Source of the DNA: Vibrio metschnikovii CIP 69.14
GTDB taxonomy: Bacteria > Pseudomonadota > Gammaproteobacteria > Enterobacterales > Vibrionaceae
Direction of reading: 5' to 3'
DNA length: 64,000 nucleotides
NCBI RefSeq assembly: GCF_000176155.1
Contig: NZ_ACZO01000006.1
Coordinates: 682,001 to 746,000, forward strand
The notes under the pieces were generated by a model. That model did no database searches and was not told the DNA's origin. It saw only the letters and a program-made list of their open reading frames with translations. Shown here piece by piece: positions 24,771 to 34,497 of the stretch. Made by a program: the position numbers and the translations under genes. Numbering within the stretch: position 1 is the stretch's first letter; each line of letters opens with the position of its first letter.

Positions 24771-27575
24771 TTAATGTTCAATCAGCTGTAGGCCATACGG
24801 TAAAGCATCACCAAAGACACGTTTTGACTCACTGGCAGAAAGCTCACTGACGCTATCGACCAGAGCTACCCATGCATCCGGAACCTTACTGTGTTTCAGT
24901 TTGCTTAACACATCGCGACGCATGGAATCACTAATATCAAACAAGCGATCACCCGTTTTACGGCACATCATCACGGTGGCAAAAGCAATCATTGGTTCTT
25001 GTTGCCAGTTTTGCTCAAGCAGAGTGGGTAACCATTGTTCTGCTTGTTCTCGCGCAATAACGGTGTGTTGGCTGCCATAAAATAGACTGCGTGAGGCAAG
25101 TCGGCCAAATGCCCACCAGTGAGCCTGAGCGAAGTTGGTTTGGTTGAGGGCTTTATTCAAAAACCAAGACGCGAGCAGAACTTTATCTTCAACATCCAGG
25201 TGTTCTAACGATGCAGCAAGGCGCACCATCGCTTCGTAGCCCATCTCTTGCGCTGCTTTCGCCGTTTGTGGGTTTTTCATCGCGCCGGGATGCAAGTATT
25301 TGGCAATGTCGGCTAGAATTTGCTCTTGTTGGCTTTGGTTTAATCCCCCTGCAATTCGCCTCCAAAATACCCACCAATCGCTCCAACCTTGTTGATTTTG
25401 AAACTGAATACCTTGCTGATAGAGACCCCATACCTGATCGATGCGCCATGGGTCGGTGCTATCACCAAAACCTGGACGTAATGTAAACCCAGCCAAGCGT
25501 AGCCAATGTTTTTCGTGTGCTTCTGAGCGACGGCGACGTTTACGTCCTTGGGCTAATACATCAAATAAATGGCGCAGGGTGGTGAAATCCCATTCATCGC
25601 GTTTGCCCAGTTGTTTCTCAAGGGTTTTGGTTAAGGTTTTTATCTCGTTATTCGCTGCACTTTTGGTATTACCGCTGTACAAACGGGCGATTAAAGCTTT
25701 GCATTCCGATAAGCGAGGATGAAGAGAGGCTGGTTGCTGCATCGCTTCGGTTTGCTGACGAACTTCGAATTCTAATGCCCAGCGTTTACTTTCATCGTCG
25801 ACGTGAACACACTCTATTTTCAATGTACCAACTTCGGTTAGCTGACAGGCCAGTTGTACTTCAATGCGCTCTTTTTGGTTGGCATGTAAAACGGCCCCTT
25901 CACCTTCGAGGCTGGTAATGTAGGGCGGTAAAGGCGTAAATCGTTCCGGTTCAATGTTGATCAGCATCCCATTTTGTATTGGCGCTTTTTCATCAATCGT
26001 ATCGTAACTGGAGGTAAGAAGGTTAAAACGGACAGGCTCGCCTAACGTTAACGAGAAGCGCCGACCAGTTAAGCGGATCTCTTGCCCTTCTTCACTGCCT
26101 TTAGCGAGTAAACACAATGCTTTGCCTAAATGATTCTTTTCGGGAAGATGTAAAAAATACGAGCGAGCAGATCCGCCGCCAATTTTCAGCTGTGCACCAC
26201 GTCGAGCCTTGGCAAACGCGACAGCACCAAGCGCTACGGCTAAATCAGGGTGAGGGTTATCTAATACGGTTATTGGCGCCCCTCGCCAATCGGTCAGCAA
26301 TTGGGTAAGACGTTCGGTAATTAATGGACTATTAAAAACCCCACCGTTGAGCAGCAACCCAACGGGTATTGCTGGCTGTGTGGTATCGAGCTGATTGAGT
26401 GCTGATAGCGCAACAGATTGATGCTGGTGAAGAAATTCGGCGACATGTTTACTCACTGCAGGGTCAGCGACGTAGGGCAAGCCAAATTCGACCACCGCAC
26501 GACGCCGCTTATCAGGCAGCCGTGAAAATTCAGACCGTGGAAAGAATCCTTCTAAAGCAATCTGATGCACTTCTTGGCGAGTGAGCGAGACGCTTTTACT
26601 GCCACCGAGCAATTTAGATCCACTGCCTAATAGGGTGATTTTTACATTGTCTGGGGGATTGGTAGACAGCAGTTGCTCTTTTGCTTGCCGTGTTTGTTGA
26701 ATCAATTTACTCAGGCTTGCAGCGCTCAGCTTTTGGTTCGTATTGAAATGTTGTTCCGCAAGATGGGCGAGGGCGAGGTCTACGTTATCACCACCGAGCA
26801 TGAGGTGCTCACCGACACCAACACGATTGAGGATTAAACTTTGCTGGTGTTTGGCTTCAATTAAGCTCAAATCGGTGGTGCCGCCGCCGACATCACAAAC
26901 TAAAATCAAAGGGACTTCGCTCAGTTGCTCACTGGCGGTAGCGGAATGACGAGTATACCAATCGTAGCAAACGGCTTGTGGCTCTTCTAATAAAATGATG
27001 GTAGATAAACCTGCCAATTGCGCAGCATCGAGGGTGAGTTGACGGGCTGTTTCATCAAATGAGGCTGGCACGGTGACTACCACTTCTTGATTTTCTAACC
27101 GATCTCCCGGATGGCGGTGATTCCACGCTTGACGGATGTGGTTGAGATAACTCGCACTGGCAATCACTGGTGAGACTTTATCGACATCACTCGCTCCAGC
27201 CCAAGGTAAAATGGCGGAGTGTCGGTCGACACTCGGATGAGACAGCCAGCTTTTGGCACTCACCACTTGGCGACCTTCGACTTTGGCACCGAGCGCTCGG
27301 GCCCATTCACCAATGATTACCTGAGGAAGATCGCCACTGACCGGTTGATGTTCCCAAGGTAGGGTAAGATCGGCGGCGTTGACTTGCGCTGCTGCTGGGT
27401 GATAGCGAAAAGAAGGCAATAACGGTCTACGCACCACTTCACCGGGCCCAATTAATTGATCGATCTCGAACAAAGCCACGGGTGAATGTAATAAATCCGT
27501 GGTTAGCTCGCAATAAGCAACGACAGTATTGGTGGTGCCTAAGTCAATGCCCACCAGAAAACGAGGAGATGTCAT
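24771..27575 (-). CDS. Large divergent Hsp70 with C-terminal DUF3731-type domain
   Basis: A 934-residue protein. The N-terminal actin-like ATPase shows phosphate-1 VGIDLGTTNTVVAY, phosphate-2 LVCDVGGGTTDLSL and the adenosine motif LLLNGGVFNSPL. A beta-rich region at about 560-630 (TEVGTLKIEC) stands where the Hsp70 substrate domain would begin, but the DnaK lid is missing. Instead about 290 mostly helical, Trp-rich residues follow (such as RIDQVWGLYQQG and WWVFWRRIAGG), as in Hsp70-plus-DUF3731 proteins. The ATG at 27575 has AAGGG upstream. It is third in an operon with another Hsp70 and a DUF2760 protein; its partner and client are unknown. Confidence 0.8.
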   Translation of the reverse strand: MTSPRFLVGIDLGTTNTVVAYCELTTDLLHSPVALFEIDQLIGPGEVVRRPLLPSFRYHPAAAQVNAADLTLPWEHQPVSGDLPQVIIGEWARALGAKVEGRQVVSAKSWLSHPSVDRHSAILPWAGASDVDKVSPVIASASYLNHIRQAWNHRHPGDRLENQEVVVTVPASFDETARQLTLDAAQLAGLSTIILLEEPQAVCYDWYTRHSATASEQLSEVPLILVCDVGGGTTDLSLIEAKHQQSLILNRVGVGEHLMLGGDNVDLALAHLAEQHFNTNQKLSAASLSKLIQQTRQAKEQLLSTNPPDNVKITLLGSGSKLLGGSKSVSLTRQEVHQIALEGFFPRSEFSRLPDKRRRAVVEFGLPYVADPAVSKHVAEFLHQHQSVALSALNQLDTTQPAIPVGLLLNGGVFNSPLITERLTQLLTDWRGAPITVLDNPHPDLAVALGAVAFAKARRGAQLKIGGGSARSYFLHLPEKNHLGKALCLLAKGSEEGQEIRLTGRRFSLTLGEPVRFNLLTSSYDTIDEKAPIQNGMLINIEPERFTPLPPYITSLEGEGAVLHANQKERIEVQLACQLTEVGTLKIECVHVDDESKRWALEFEVRQQTEAMQQPASLHPRLSECKALIARLYSGNTKSAANNEIKTLTKTLEKQLGKRDEWDFTTLRHLFDVLAQGRKRRRRSEAHEKHWLRLAGFTLRPGFGDSTDPWRIDQVWGLYQQGIQFQNQQGWSDWWVFWRRIAGGLNQSQQEQILADIAKYLHPGAMKNPQTAKAAQEMGYEAMVRLAASLEHLDVEDKVLLASWFLNKALNQTNFAQAHWWAFGRLASRSLFYGSQHTVIAREQAEQWLPTLLEQNWQQEPMIAFATVMMCRKTGDRLFDISDSMRRDVLSKLKHSKVPDAWVALVDSVSELSASESKRVFGDALPYGLQLIEH

Positions 27576-27634
27576 GACAACCCTTTTCATGAATAAAAAC
27601 GACACTCTGAAAGTGCCGTTTTTGTAATGGATGA

Positions 27635-29536
27635 CTAAGCGGTCGGTTGCGCTTCTTCACGGACATTGAATTCAACATGCCACGTTTGGCCATTATCAGC
27701 GGCGATGGCCTCAAGGCGTAACGTTCCTAACTCAGTGACTCGTGCAGCTAAGGTGACAGGGACAATTTCACCTTCGCGACGGCCTTCTGATACCGGTAAA
27801 GTGACTTGGATCTCCGGTAGTTCTTCTAATTCGTCATCTTGCCAATGATCCAGATGGGTGCCTGCGGCATCGTCACGGCGAGTTGTTGAGCCAAAAAACT
27901 GGAAGTTAACCGGTTGACCAATCACCAAACCAAAAGTTTGGCTGGGGACGTCGACGCTAGAGCCTTCTTCCATACCAAACGGTGCAACACAGAGTGCTTC
28001 CATTGGCGGAGCCATACCGGGAATTGCTGGCATCGCACTTTCAATACCCACGTAGTAACTCGAAGCTATACCACCACGAATACGCACCCCTTGACCGCGG
28101 CGAACCACACCATAATAAGCGGCACCTCTGGCAACGGCTAAGTCTAAGTCAACACCCGTCAGGCGTTTAGCGATTGGGGCGTTGGCTTCGACTAGCCATT
28201 GATTAATGGTGTCTTGCAAACGTTCAGCTAAGAGAGAGGATTTTAACACTCCGCCATTAAACAATATCGCGGTTGGCTTAATAAAAGCGTTTGACGGTGA
28301 TGATTGGCCGGGCATGCCACCAAGAAACGGATTGAATTCTTGGTCTGTTGCCTCTGTGGTTGCGTTGGCTTGTTTGGCAAGAAACGCGGCAATATGGCGA
28401 GTAATACCCGCATCTTGCGCATAAGGTAGGCCCATTTGGGTTAATGCGCCACGGCTACGTTGCTGCGGATGATCATTAATCGTCACTTTCGGGAAGAAGC
28501 CGTCAATCAGCATTTGCTGAACGTCATCTTGTGTTAACTCGGTTTTCAAGGTGCTACCGAGCAGTTTGGATCCGCGACTTGGCACAACAATCGGCATCGC
28601 TTGTCGTTGACTATCATTCAATAACGCTTCTTTGGCATCGCGGCAAGCGTGAGTCATCGCTTGCACTTGCCAAGGTTGTAGATCTTTACCTTCTTTGGCC
28701 AGCTTCATTTTTAAGTGGTAGGCAAGAGCGAGATCCATATTATCGCCACCGAGCAAAATATGCTCACCGACGGCGATGCGTTGTAAACTTAGTGTTCCTT
28801 CATCTTCGGTCACTTCAACCAGTGATAGGTCGGTAGTACCACCCCCAATATCCACCACAAGTACGATATCGCCGACATTGACCTGATCACGCCATTGATC
28901 ATGACTATTATCGATCCAGCTATACAGTGCGGCTTGAGGCTCTTCGAGTAGGGTCAAATGGGTTAAGCCAATATTCCGCGCCGCTTCAGCCGTGAGCTCT
29001 CGCGCTGCCGGATCGAACGAGGCGGGTACGGTGATGGTTACTTCTTGATCACAGAGCGGATGTTCGGGATGAGTGTGATCCCACGCTTGTTTTAAGTGCT
29101 CAAGGTAAAGTTCGGTGGCGCGTAGGGGAGAGATTTTCTCCACTTCTTCGGGACTGCCAGCAGGTAAAAATGCTTCACGACGATTCACACCGCCATGGCA
29201 TAACCAAGATTTCGCACTGGCCACCAAGCGAATCGGTGTTTTAGCGCCAAGGTTGCGGGCAATCGCTCCTACTAAGGCATTGGGTTTATCTGTCCATGGC
29301 AATACACGAGACGCTGGATTCATTTCGTGTTCATGGGGTTGATAGACGAAAGAACCAAGCTGATTGAGCGATTCGACGCTACCCGGTGCGCTGAGCTGAG
29401 GAATCGGCATCACTTGCACACTCGCGTGTTCGTTGCGTGTATCACTATAGGCAAGCACACAGTGAGTCGTACCTAAATCAATACCGACACTAAAAGTTGC
29501 TGATGGTTGCGTGGAGAGATCGTGTTGATGTTCCAT
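27635..29536 (-). CDS. Divergent Hsp70-family ATPase
   Basis: A 633-residue protein with an Hsp70 ATPase domain: phosphate-1 VGIDLGTTHCVLAY, phosphate-2 LVVDIGGGTTDLSL, and adenosine site ILFNGGVLKSSLLAERL. The C-terminal ~130 residues are beta-rich and end in a block (TELGTLRLEAIA, WHVEFNVRE) shared with the neighbouring larger Hsp70, so the two are paralogues. A canonical DnaK helical lid and EEVD-like tail are absent. It starts by a one-base TAATG overlap with the DUF2760 gene. No dnaJ or grpE lies nearby. Function is unknown; an ATP-driven complex with its two operon partners is likely. Confidence 0.82.
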   Translation of the reverse strand: MEHQHDLSTQPSATFSVGIDLGTTHCVLAYSDTRNEHASVQVMPIPQLSAPGSVESLNQLGSFVYQPHEHEMNPASRVLPWTDKPNALVGAIARNLGAKTPIRLVASAKSWLCHGGVNRREAFLPAGSPEEVEKISPLRATELYLEHLKQAWDHTHPEHPLCDQEVTITVPASFDPAARELTAEAARNIGLTHLTLLEEPQAALYSWIDNSHDQWRDQVNVGDIVLVVDIGGGTTDLSLVEVTEDEGTLSLQRIAVGEHILLGGDNMDLALAYHLKMKLAKEGKDLQPWQVQAMTHACRDAKEALLNDSQRQAMPIVVPSRGSKLLGSTLKTELTQDDVQQMLIDGFFPKVTINDHPQQRSRGALTQMGLPYAQDAGITRHIAAFLAKQANATTEATDQEFNPFLGGMPGQSSPSNAFIKPTAILFNGGVLKSSLLAERLQDTINQWLVEANAPIAKRLTGVDLDLAVARGAAYYGVVRRGQGVRIRGGIASSYYVGIESAMPAIPGMAPPMEALCVAPFGMEEGSSVDVPSQTFGLVIGQPVNFQFFGSTTRRDDAAGTHLDHWQDDELEELPEIQVTLPVSEGRREGEIVPVTLAARVTELGTLRLEAIAADNGQTWHVEFNVREEAQPTA

Positions 29537-30168
29537 TATAGCTCCACCTCTGCTGGGGCAATGATTGAGGGATCATAATGCTCGGCCAGTTTCGGCAAGT
29601 GTAGTGCGCTGGCTTTCCACCCTTTGTGGATCAACGTACCAGTAAACGGTGCTTGTCCGGTCACGTTGCCGATCAAACGAATCGCTTGCGAGTTGAACCC
29701 TTGTTCAACGGTGATGCGGGTCTCTTCTTCTTCAGTACGAATTGGCTCTAACGTTAAGTATTCTTTGAGAACTTTTTGACCGCCCGAATGGATAACGCGA
29801 GCCGCTGCACCGACTTCTTCGTCAGAGAATGCGCTGAGTTCTTCTTGTAAAAAGTCAATGAAGCGGGCTTCTTTTTGCAAAATGGCCAGCAATTGCAGTG
29901 CCGAGTCAGTGGATGTGGTGGCAAGCTTGGATTCTACTTCGACCACTTTTTCGACGATTTTTTCTACTTCAACAATCTTTTCGACTTCAATAATTTTCTC
30001 CACCGGTTTTTCCACTTCGACGATCTTCTCAATCGGCTTTTCAACGATGGTTTCTATCACACGCGGTTTACGAAGAATCAGTAATAACAGAGCAAATAAG
30101 CTGAAAATAGTAAGGACAGCATGGAGCATGTCGACGGTGGTTGGTATAGCGCTTAAATCGAAGTTCAT
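29536..30168 (-). CDS. Membrane-anchored DUF2760 protein with Val-Glu-Lys repeats
   Basis: A 210-residue protein. A single transmembrane helix (about residues 14-33, LHAVLTIFSLFALLLLIL) is followed by a charged linker of imperfect repeats based on (I/V)VE(K/V)xVEKI at about 40-78. A globular DUF2760 domain (about 88-205) follows, with EARFIDFLQEEL and GQAPFTGTLIHKGW. The most likely topology is a short N-terminal tail with the DUF2760 domain in the cytosol, held off the membrane by the linker. It is first in the operon with two Hsp70 genes, so it may tether them to the membrane. Confidence 0.82.
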   Translation of the reverse strand: MNFDLSAIPTTVDMLHAVLTIFSLFALLLLILRKPRVIETIVEKPIEKIVEVEKPVEKIIEVEKIVEVEKIVEKVVEVESKLATTSTDSALQLLAILQKEARFIDFLQEELSAFSDEEVGAAARVIHSGGQKVLKEYLTLEPIRTEEEETRITVEQGFNSQAIRLIGNVTGQAPFTGTLIHKGWKASALHLPKLAEHYDPSIIAPAEVEL

Positions 30169-30477
30169 GATGAATTCTCAATATTAGGTCTAACAAATAC
30201 AGCGTGGTGCAGTATTTTGATGATCAGAATAGCTTGATAAATAAGGGCAGATATTAGCATATTCAACCGATGAGGCATGGTTAAATCGGTGTTTTCAGGG
30301 TGAGAGTGCGACTATTCGTTCGCTTTTTAAGCGCTCAACGTGGTGATTTGCCGAGTTTGTCGACAATCGTTTTAAAATTGCGGCAACCAATCGTGGTGCT
30401 ACGGTTTAATCGTCGAGTTTTGGCAGAGAGTTGGGTAGTATTTGTGGTTTATTGACAATCAGTCACGGAATAAACGA
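30169..30477. other. 309-base divergent intergenic region (DUF2760 operon / exonuclease)
   Basis: No gene was found inside. It should hold both divergent promoters; the leftward one is given separately. The rightward promoter was not identified. Confidence 0.5.
30238..30266 (-). promoter_or_regulatory. Candidate sigma-70 promoter for the DUF2760-Hsp70 operon
   Basis: On the minus strand TTGAAT (30266-30261) and TATTTA (30243-30238) are separated by exactly 17 bases, about 70 bases before the start codon. I saw no sigma-32 heat-shock pattern (CTTGAAA with CCCCAT) here. Confidence 0.4.
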
Positions 30478-31008
30478 ATGAATTACAACCGAGTGGTGTG
30501 TTTTGACCTCGAAATGTGTTGCTGGAATGAGAACGGCGTAGGCACTACCGGAGAGATCATCGAAGTGGGGTTGGCTGAAATCGATCTTACGGCGGGTAAA
30601 ATCGTCAAGCGTGCTCAATATTATGTTCAACCCGAGCAGGATAAAATTTCTGAGTTTTGCGTTGAACTAACGGGGATTACTCCGCGTAAAGTGGCTAAAC
30701 AAGGCCGCCCCCTTGCCGATGTGTTGCGGTCGATGGTGAAAAACTTTGGTGGCAGTAAGAAAATTTATGCGTGTTGGGGAAGAGACGATTTGATCTTAGC
30801 CAAAGAGTGCGCGCAAAAAGGTCTGCCTATGCCGATCCACGAATGCATCAACTTAGCGACCTTATATCGTCTTCAACATCGTTTAAAAGATAAACGGATC
30901 GGGCATCGAGCGGCGCAAGAAGCACAGGGTATTGATTGGGAAGGACGTCAGCATTCCGGTTATGTCGATGCTTACAATCTGGCAAAACTGGCATTAACGA
31001 TGTTTTAA
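30478..31008 (+). CDS. DEDDh-type 3'-5' exonuclease (ERI1/KapD-like)
   Basis: A 176-residue exonuclease of the DnaQ-like fold. The four acidic positions can be assigned: Asp and Glu in CFDLEM (Asp9, Glu11), an Asp in the WGRDDL segment, and the HSGYVDA motif with the His and final Asp. The sequence around the first motif (FDLEMCCWNE) is close to the ERI1/KapD/PrnP group that trims RNA or single-stranded nucleic acid. The ATG at 30478 starts directly at this domain; a longer frame from 30442 adds 12 unsupported residues. Substrate is unknown. Confidence 0.82.
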   Translation: MNYNRVVCFDLEMCCWNENGVGTTGEIIEVGLAEIDLTAGKIVKRAQYYVQPEQDKISEFCVELTGITPRKVAKQGRPLADVLRSMVKNFGGSKKIYACWGRDDLILAKECAQKGLPMPIHECINLATLYRLQHRLKDKRIGHRAAQEAQGIDWEGRQHSGYVDAYNLAKLALTMF

Positions 31009-31122
31009 ACATTCATCGATCTATTTATATGGCAAATATCTCAATAAAAACGCGATGACAATGCTCAAAGGAAAAATCTGACTTAAACTGGTAGTAATCA
31101 ATGGATAAGTAAGGTTATCAGG

Positions 31123-33198
31123 ATGAAATTTACCAGTATTCGCCAACAGGTTTTAACCTTTAGTGTGTTAGCTCTTTTATCAATCACCCTTGCGGTGATT
31201 GGTTTTAGTTATCATAGCAGTCAAATTTTATCGGCTTCCGTTAATCAACAGGTCGATCAAGAGCTGCGCCGTCAAGCGTTACAAAACATGCAGCTTATTG
31301 CAACGCAAGAAGCGTTAGGAGTGAAAAGTCGTTTTGACCAAGCGATGCTCATTTCACAGTCATTATCGAGTAGCTTAGAAGGTGAGCGTCCTTCTCGTGA
31401 AGTGGTCACTGAGATGTTACGCAGTGTTTTTCTTCAACATCCCGATTTGCTAGGTATTTATACCGGTTGGGAAGCGCATCAATTCGATGGTGATGATATT
31501 TTTTCGCTCGGCTTACCGCATAGCAAAGATAATGGTCAATTCGCCCCCTACTGGAATCGCTCGGCTTCGGGGCAACTAGGGATGCGTCCATTAGGTAATA
31601 TGTACGATAAAACCGTTTCTTCGACAGGCGTGCGTAATTCTGAGTGGTATTTATGCCCCATCGAAACGGGCAGAAATTGCGTGATTGATCCTGCAAGTTA
31701 CGATATCCAAGGTGTACAAACCTTGTTGAGTTCTTTTGTTTCTCCTGTGATGGTTAATGGTAAAGCGGCGGGGATGGTTGGTGTCGATTATTCGTTAAAT
31801 TTCCTGCAACGCATTGCTGCCGACACCCAAAAACATATTGATCGTCAAGCGCGAGTCCTCATCCTTAGCCCGAAAAATATCGTGAGTGCAGACAGCTCTG
31901 AAGCCGCGAATGTTGGTAAAGCTCTTCAACAGACAGGTGTCGCTCAGTTGATCAGTAAGCGGGTGGTTGGACAAAGCCGCATTGAAGATAATTCAGTGAT
32001 CGCATCAGCGCAGTTTCGTGCTCATGGCGTGAATGATAACTGGGAAGTGATTGTGATATTACCGGTTTCTGTGGCATTAGCTCAGGCCGCTGTGATCTCC
32101 CAGCAATTAGATCAAGGTTTCTCCGCTAATCTACAAGGTCAGCTTTGGGTCGGTGGTTTACTCATCTTATTAGGTATTATCGCCATGTGGGTCATGGCAT
32201 TATCAATCAGCCGTCCGATTCAAAAGCTGGTTGGTTTGGTTGAAAAACTCACCCAATCTGGAGGTGATTTAACCCAAACCATTAAAATTGATCGCCGTGA
32301 TGAAACCGGGCAATTGGCTCATCATTTAAATACCTTTGTCGGTAACGTTCGATCGATAGTCTCTGATGTCGCTCAGCAAATGGATGGCTTAACGGAAAGC
32401 ACGCAGCGTTCGGCTTCTTATGCGAAACAGGGCGTCGATCAAATTAGGCATCAACGAGCAGAAATAGAGCAAGTGGTAACCGCAACCAATGAAATGTCTT
32501 CTACCGCGCACAGTGTTTCCGACAATGCTCAAGAGACGGCCAGCGCCGTGACTCAAGCTCAGCAAGAAATTAACCAAAGCCAGCGCGAAGTAGAACAAAG
32601 TGCCGAAGGCTTGAAACGTTTAGCTAATGATCTTCTTAAATCTGCGCAAGAGATAGAAGAGCTGGAAGCGCAAAGTGAGCAAGTGGGGTCAATCTTGGAT
32701 GTCATTCGAGCCATCTCTGAGCAGACCAACTTATTGGCATTAAACGCAGCGATTGAAGCGGCGCGTGCTGGTGATCAAGGACGCGGCTTCGCCGTAGTGG
32801 CTGACGAGGTGCGTAACCTTGCCACGCGCACTGCGCAGTCCACCGATGAAATACAAACCATGATCGATACCTTACGTCAGCGCAGTAAAAAAGCGGTGGC
32901 CACGGTGAATGAAAGTCGTGAGCAGAGTAATAACTGCCAAGCGTTATCACAACGTGCTGTCGATGCTTTAAAAGAAGTGCGCGCACAAAGTGAGCGTATT
33001 CAAGACATGGCCCACCAAATCGCCACCGCAGCAGAAGAGCAGGCGGCGGTGACTGAAGAGGTGAATCGTAATATTGTGGCGATTAATGATGCGGCGAATG
33101 AAATTGATCATGGTGCCAGCGCCGCCGATCAAGAGAGCCGTGATGCAGCGAATCGAGTGAGTGCGGTGAGCTCGCGTTTAAATCAGTTTAAATACTAA
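31123..33198 (+). CDS. Methyl-accepting chemotaxis protein with dCache-like sensor
   Basis: A 691-residue transmembrane receptor. Helix 1 lies at about 10-32 and helix 2 at about 340-362. The 300-residue periplasmic part looks like a double Cache domain ([34 protein letters not shown]). A HAMP domain and a long coiled-coil follow, with the conserved hairpin tip [20 protein letters not shown] and [10 protein letters not shown]. It probably binds a small ligand such as an amino acid or organic acid. A CheR-tethering pentapeptide is absent at the C-terminus. It stands alone, 20 kb from the chemosensory cluster. Confidence 0.9.
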   Translation: MKFTSIRQQVLTFSVLALLSITLAVIGFSYHSSQILSASVNQQVDQELRRQALQNMQLIATQEALGVKSRFDQAMLISQSLSSSLEGERPSREVVTEMLRSVFLQHPDLLGIYTGWEAHQFDGDDIFSLGLPHSKDNGQFAPYWNRSASGQLGMRPLGNMYDKTVSSTGVRNSEWYLCPIETGRNCVIDPASYDIQGVQTLLSSFVSPVMVNGKAAGMVGVDYSLNFLQRIAADTQKHIDRQARVLILSPKNIVSADSSEAANVGKALQQTGVAQLISKRVVGQSRIEDNSVIASAQFRAHGVNDNWEVIVILPVSVALAQAAVISQQLDQGFSANLQGQLWVGGLLILLGIIAMWVMALSISRPIQKLVGLVEKLTQSGGDLTQTIKIDRRDETGQLAHHLNTFVGNVRSIVSDVAQQMDGLTESTQRSASYAKQGVDQIRHQRAEIEQVVTATNEMSSTAHSVSDNAQETASAVTQAQQEINQSQREVEQSAEGLKRLANDLLKSAQEIEELEAQSEQVGSILDVIRAISEQTNLLALNAAIEAARAGDQGRGFAVVADEVRNLATRTAQSTDEIQTMIDTLRQRSKKAVATVNESREQSNNCQALSQRAVDALKEVRAQSERIQDMAHQIATAAEEQAAVTEEVNRNIVAINDAANEIDHGASAADQESRDAANRVSAVSSRLNQFKY

Positions 33199-33212
33199 CG
33201 AACGGTCTTGGA

Positions 33213-33250
33213 GACCTTGATGGGTGTATTGCTTCGCTCCCATCAAGGTC
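33213..33250 (+). terminator. Hairpin after the dCache receptor gene
   Basis: A perfect 12-bp stem GACCTTGATGGG / CCCATCAAGGTC with a 14-base loop lies 15 bases past the stop. No T run follows. Confidence 0.5.
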
Positions 33251-33302
33251 ATCGTGGAATTCAACATTAAAGAAAGTAAAAACAGCAAACAAATAAATCA
33301 TC

Positions 33303-33345
33303 AAGCGAAGGTCGCGTTAATTCGAGAACTTCGCTTTATTTTTTT
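33303..33345 (+). terminator. Second terminator hairpin, overlapping the end of the TerB-like gene
   Basis: The stem AAGCGAAG / CTTCGCTT with an 18-base loop is followed by TATTTTTTT. The stem abuts the stop codon of the minus-strand TerB-like gene, and it would end rightward transcription from the receptor gene. Confidence 0.5.
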
Positions 33346-33785
33346 GGATTAACAACCATCAGTTTTGCGCGAATAAACTGACTGTGGTCAACGTACAATA
33401 ACTCAGCCGTTTTACGGATCACCGCATCTTCTAGTGGATCAATCTCACCATCCGCATGGGCAACTTCCCACATCGCTTTTATTAACTCAAATCGTTTGCC
33501 TTGGGTTAATTCTCGTAGCTGAGAGGTAAATTCATACAATGATGCCGATTGACGTATTTGTTGCTCAGCACGGCTAATCAAAGCTTGTGCTTCACTGTCG
33601 TCTATTGCAAGTAAACGTTGCAGTAAGGCTAGCTTCGCTTGTCGTTCTGTGGGGGTTATTTTTTGATCTGAACCGGCGACCTCACTCAATAAACAAGCGA
33701 TTGCAAAATTAGGGCTAGGAGAAGGTTGACTTAGATCGTGCCCGTCGAGGAGCTGTTTAAATAAGGCGGTAATAGTATTGAACAT
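33336..33785 (-). CDS. TerB-family protein
   Basis: A 149-residue cytosolic helical protein. The TerB/DjlA-type pattern is visible as two paired motifs: ACLLSEVAGSDQKITPTERQ and MWEVAHADGEIDPLEDAVIR, each with the acidic metal-binding-like D/E residues. TerB-fold proteins occur in tellurite-resistance and stress modules, but single-gene relatives like this one are common and uncharacterised. AAAGG lies 8 bases before the ATG. No other ter gene is near. The next minus-strand gene upstream encodes a small acidic protein. Confidence 0.8.
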   Translation of the reverse strand: MFNTITALFKQLLDGHDLSQPSPSPNFAIACLLSEVAGSDQKITPTERQAKLALLQRLLAIDDSEAQALISRAEQQIRQSASLYEFTSQLRELTQGKRFELIKAMWEVAHADGEIDPLEDAVIRKTAELLYVDHSQFIRAKLMVVNPKK

Positions 33786-33919
33786 AAAAAATACCTTTCT
33801 CTATATACGGTACCAGTGAACGTTAATGATTGGAGGATAAAACGCTGCCACAGTTCCCTTATTGTTGTAGAAAATGGCGCAGAGAAGGTGCTTATTCAAG
33901 CGTTGAGAGAGTTAAACGC

Positions 33920-34267
33920 TTACAGTTCCCAGTCACTGATCATTTCTACAAACTCCGAACTGCTTTGTTCATGGGCAAGCAGCAGTAGGGCGACTAAAGC
34001 TTCAACTTGAACGCTCTGTGGATTGGGTTCATTGAGTAATTGAGTAATACGTTCACGGATCAGATTGATTTCATGCTGAACAAAACCGCGACCCTCTTCC
34101 TCGCCTTCACCTTCTTCTGGAGCATTATCAAATTGTAAAAACAGCATATCGTTATCGTGCTGAGTACCGACTAAACGTTCGGGCAGCCAAAGTTCTCCCA
34201 TGACGACTTCAGGGTCACAATCAGCAGGCAGGTCATCAAGTCTTAGTTTCAGTTCAGAAGCTTTCAC
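33920..34267 (-). CDS. Small acidic hypothetical protein
   Basis: A 115-residue acidic protein starting with GTG at 34267. A Glu/Gly-rich stretch (EEGEGEEEGRG) sits in the middle, and the ends are well-ordered (MKASELKLRLDDLP and AHEQSSSEFVEMISDW). There is no signal peptide or membrane segment. I do not recognise the family. It is 134 bases upstream of the TerB-like gene on the same strand and may share its transcript, and it is divergent from hrpA. Confidence 0.65.
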   Translation of the reverse strand: MKASELKLRLDDLPADCDPEVVMGELWLPERLVGTQHDNDMLFLQFDNAPEEGEGEEEGRGFVQHEINLIRERITQLLNEPNPQSVQVEALVALLLLAHEQSSSEFVEMISDWEL

Positions 34268-34497
34268 AGTATTTTCTACTTAGTTAGGTATCTTTCTATT
34301 TTAGCGGCCAAATGACAATAAAACTAAACCTTCTTGTATGCAATGGGCCATAAACGAACAATTAATCATCGAAATACATTTCTTTACTGGTTACCGAGCC
34401 GAATCAGCAGGATTGGCTCAATACGAAGTACCGATCGACCAACAAGTTTGTGATACAATTCGGCTAATTTTATGCAAAGAAAAGAATAGGTAACGCT

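Noticed and set aside
25441-25722. Plus-strand frame opposite the large Hsp70
   Set aside because: No ribosome site or protein-like pattern; it lies fully inside a well-supported gene.
29858-30187. Long plus-strand frame over the DUF2760 gene encoding Phe/Thr/Ser-rich repeats
   Set aside because: It is the antisense reading of the Val-Glu-Lys repeat codons; the minus-strand gene has family identity and operon context.
30169-30300. Heat-shock (sigma-32) promoter for the Hsp70 operon
   Set aside because: No CTTGAAA/CCCCAT-like pair was seen; a sigma-70-like pair fits better, so heat induction is not claimed.
33336-33785. Tellurite-resistance operon
   Set aside because: Only one TerB-fold protein is present, with no terC, terD or related genes beside it.
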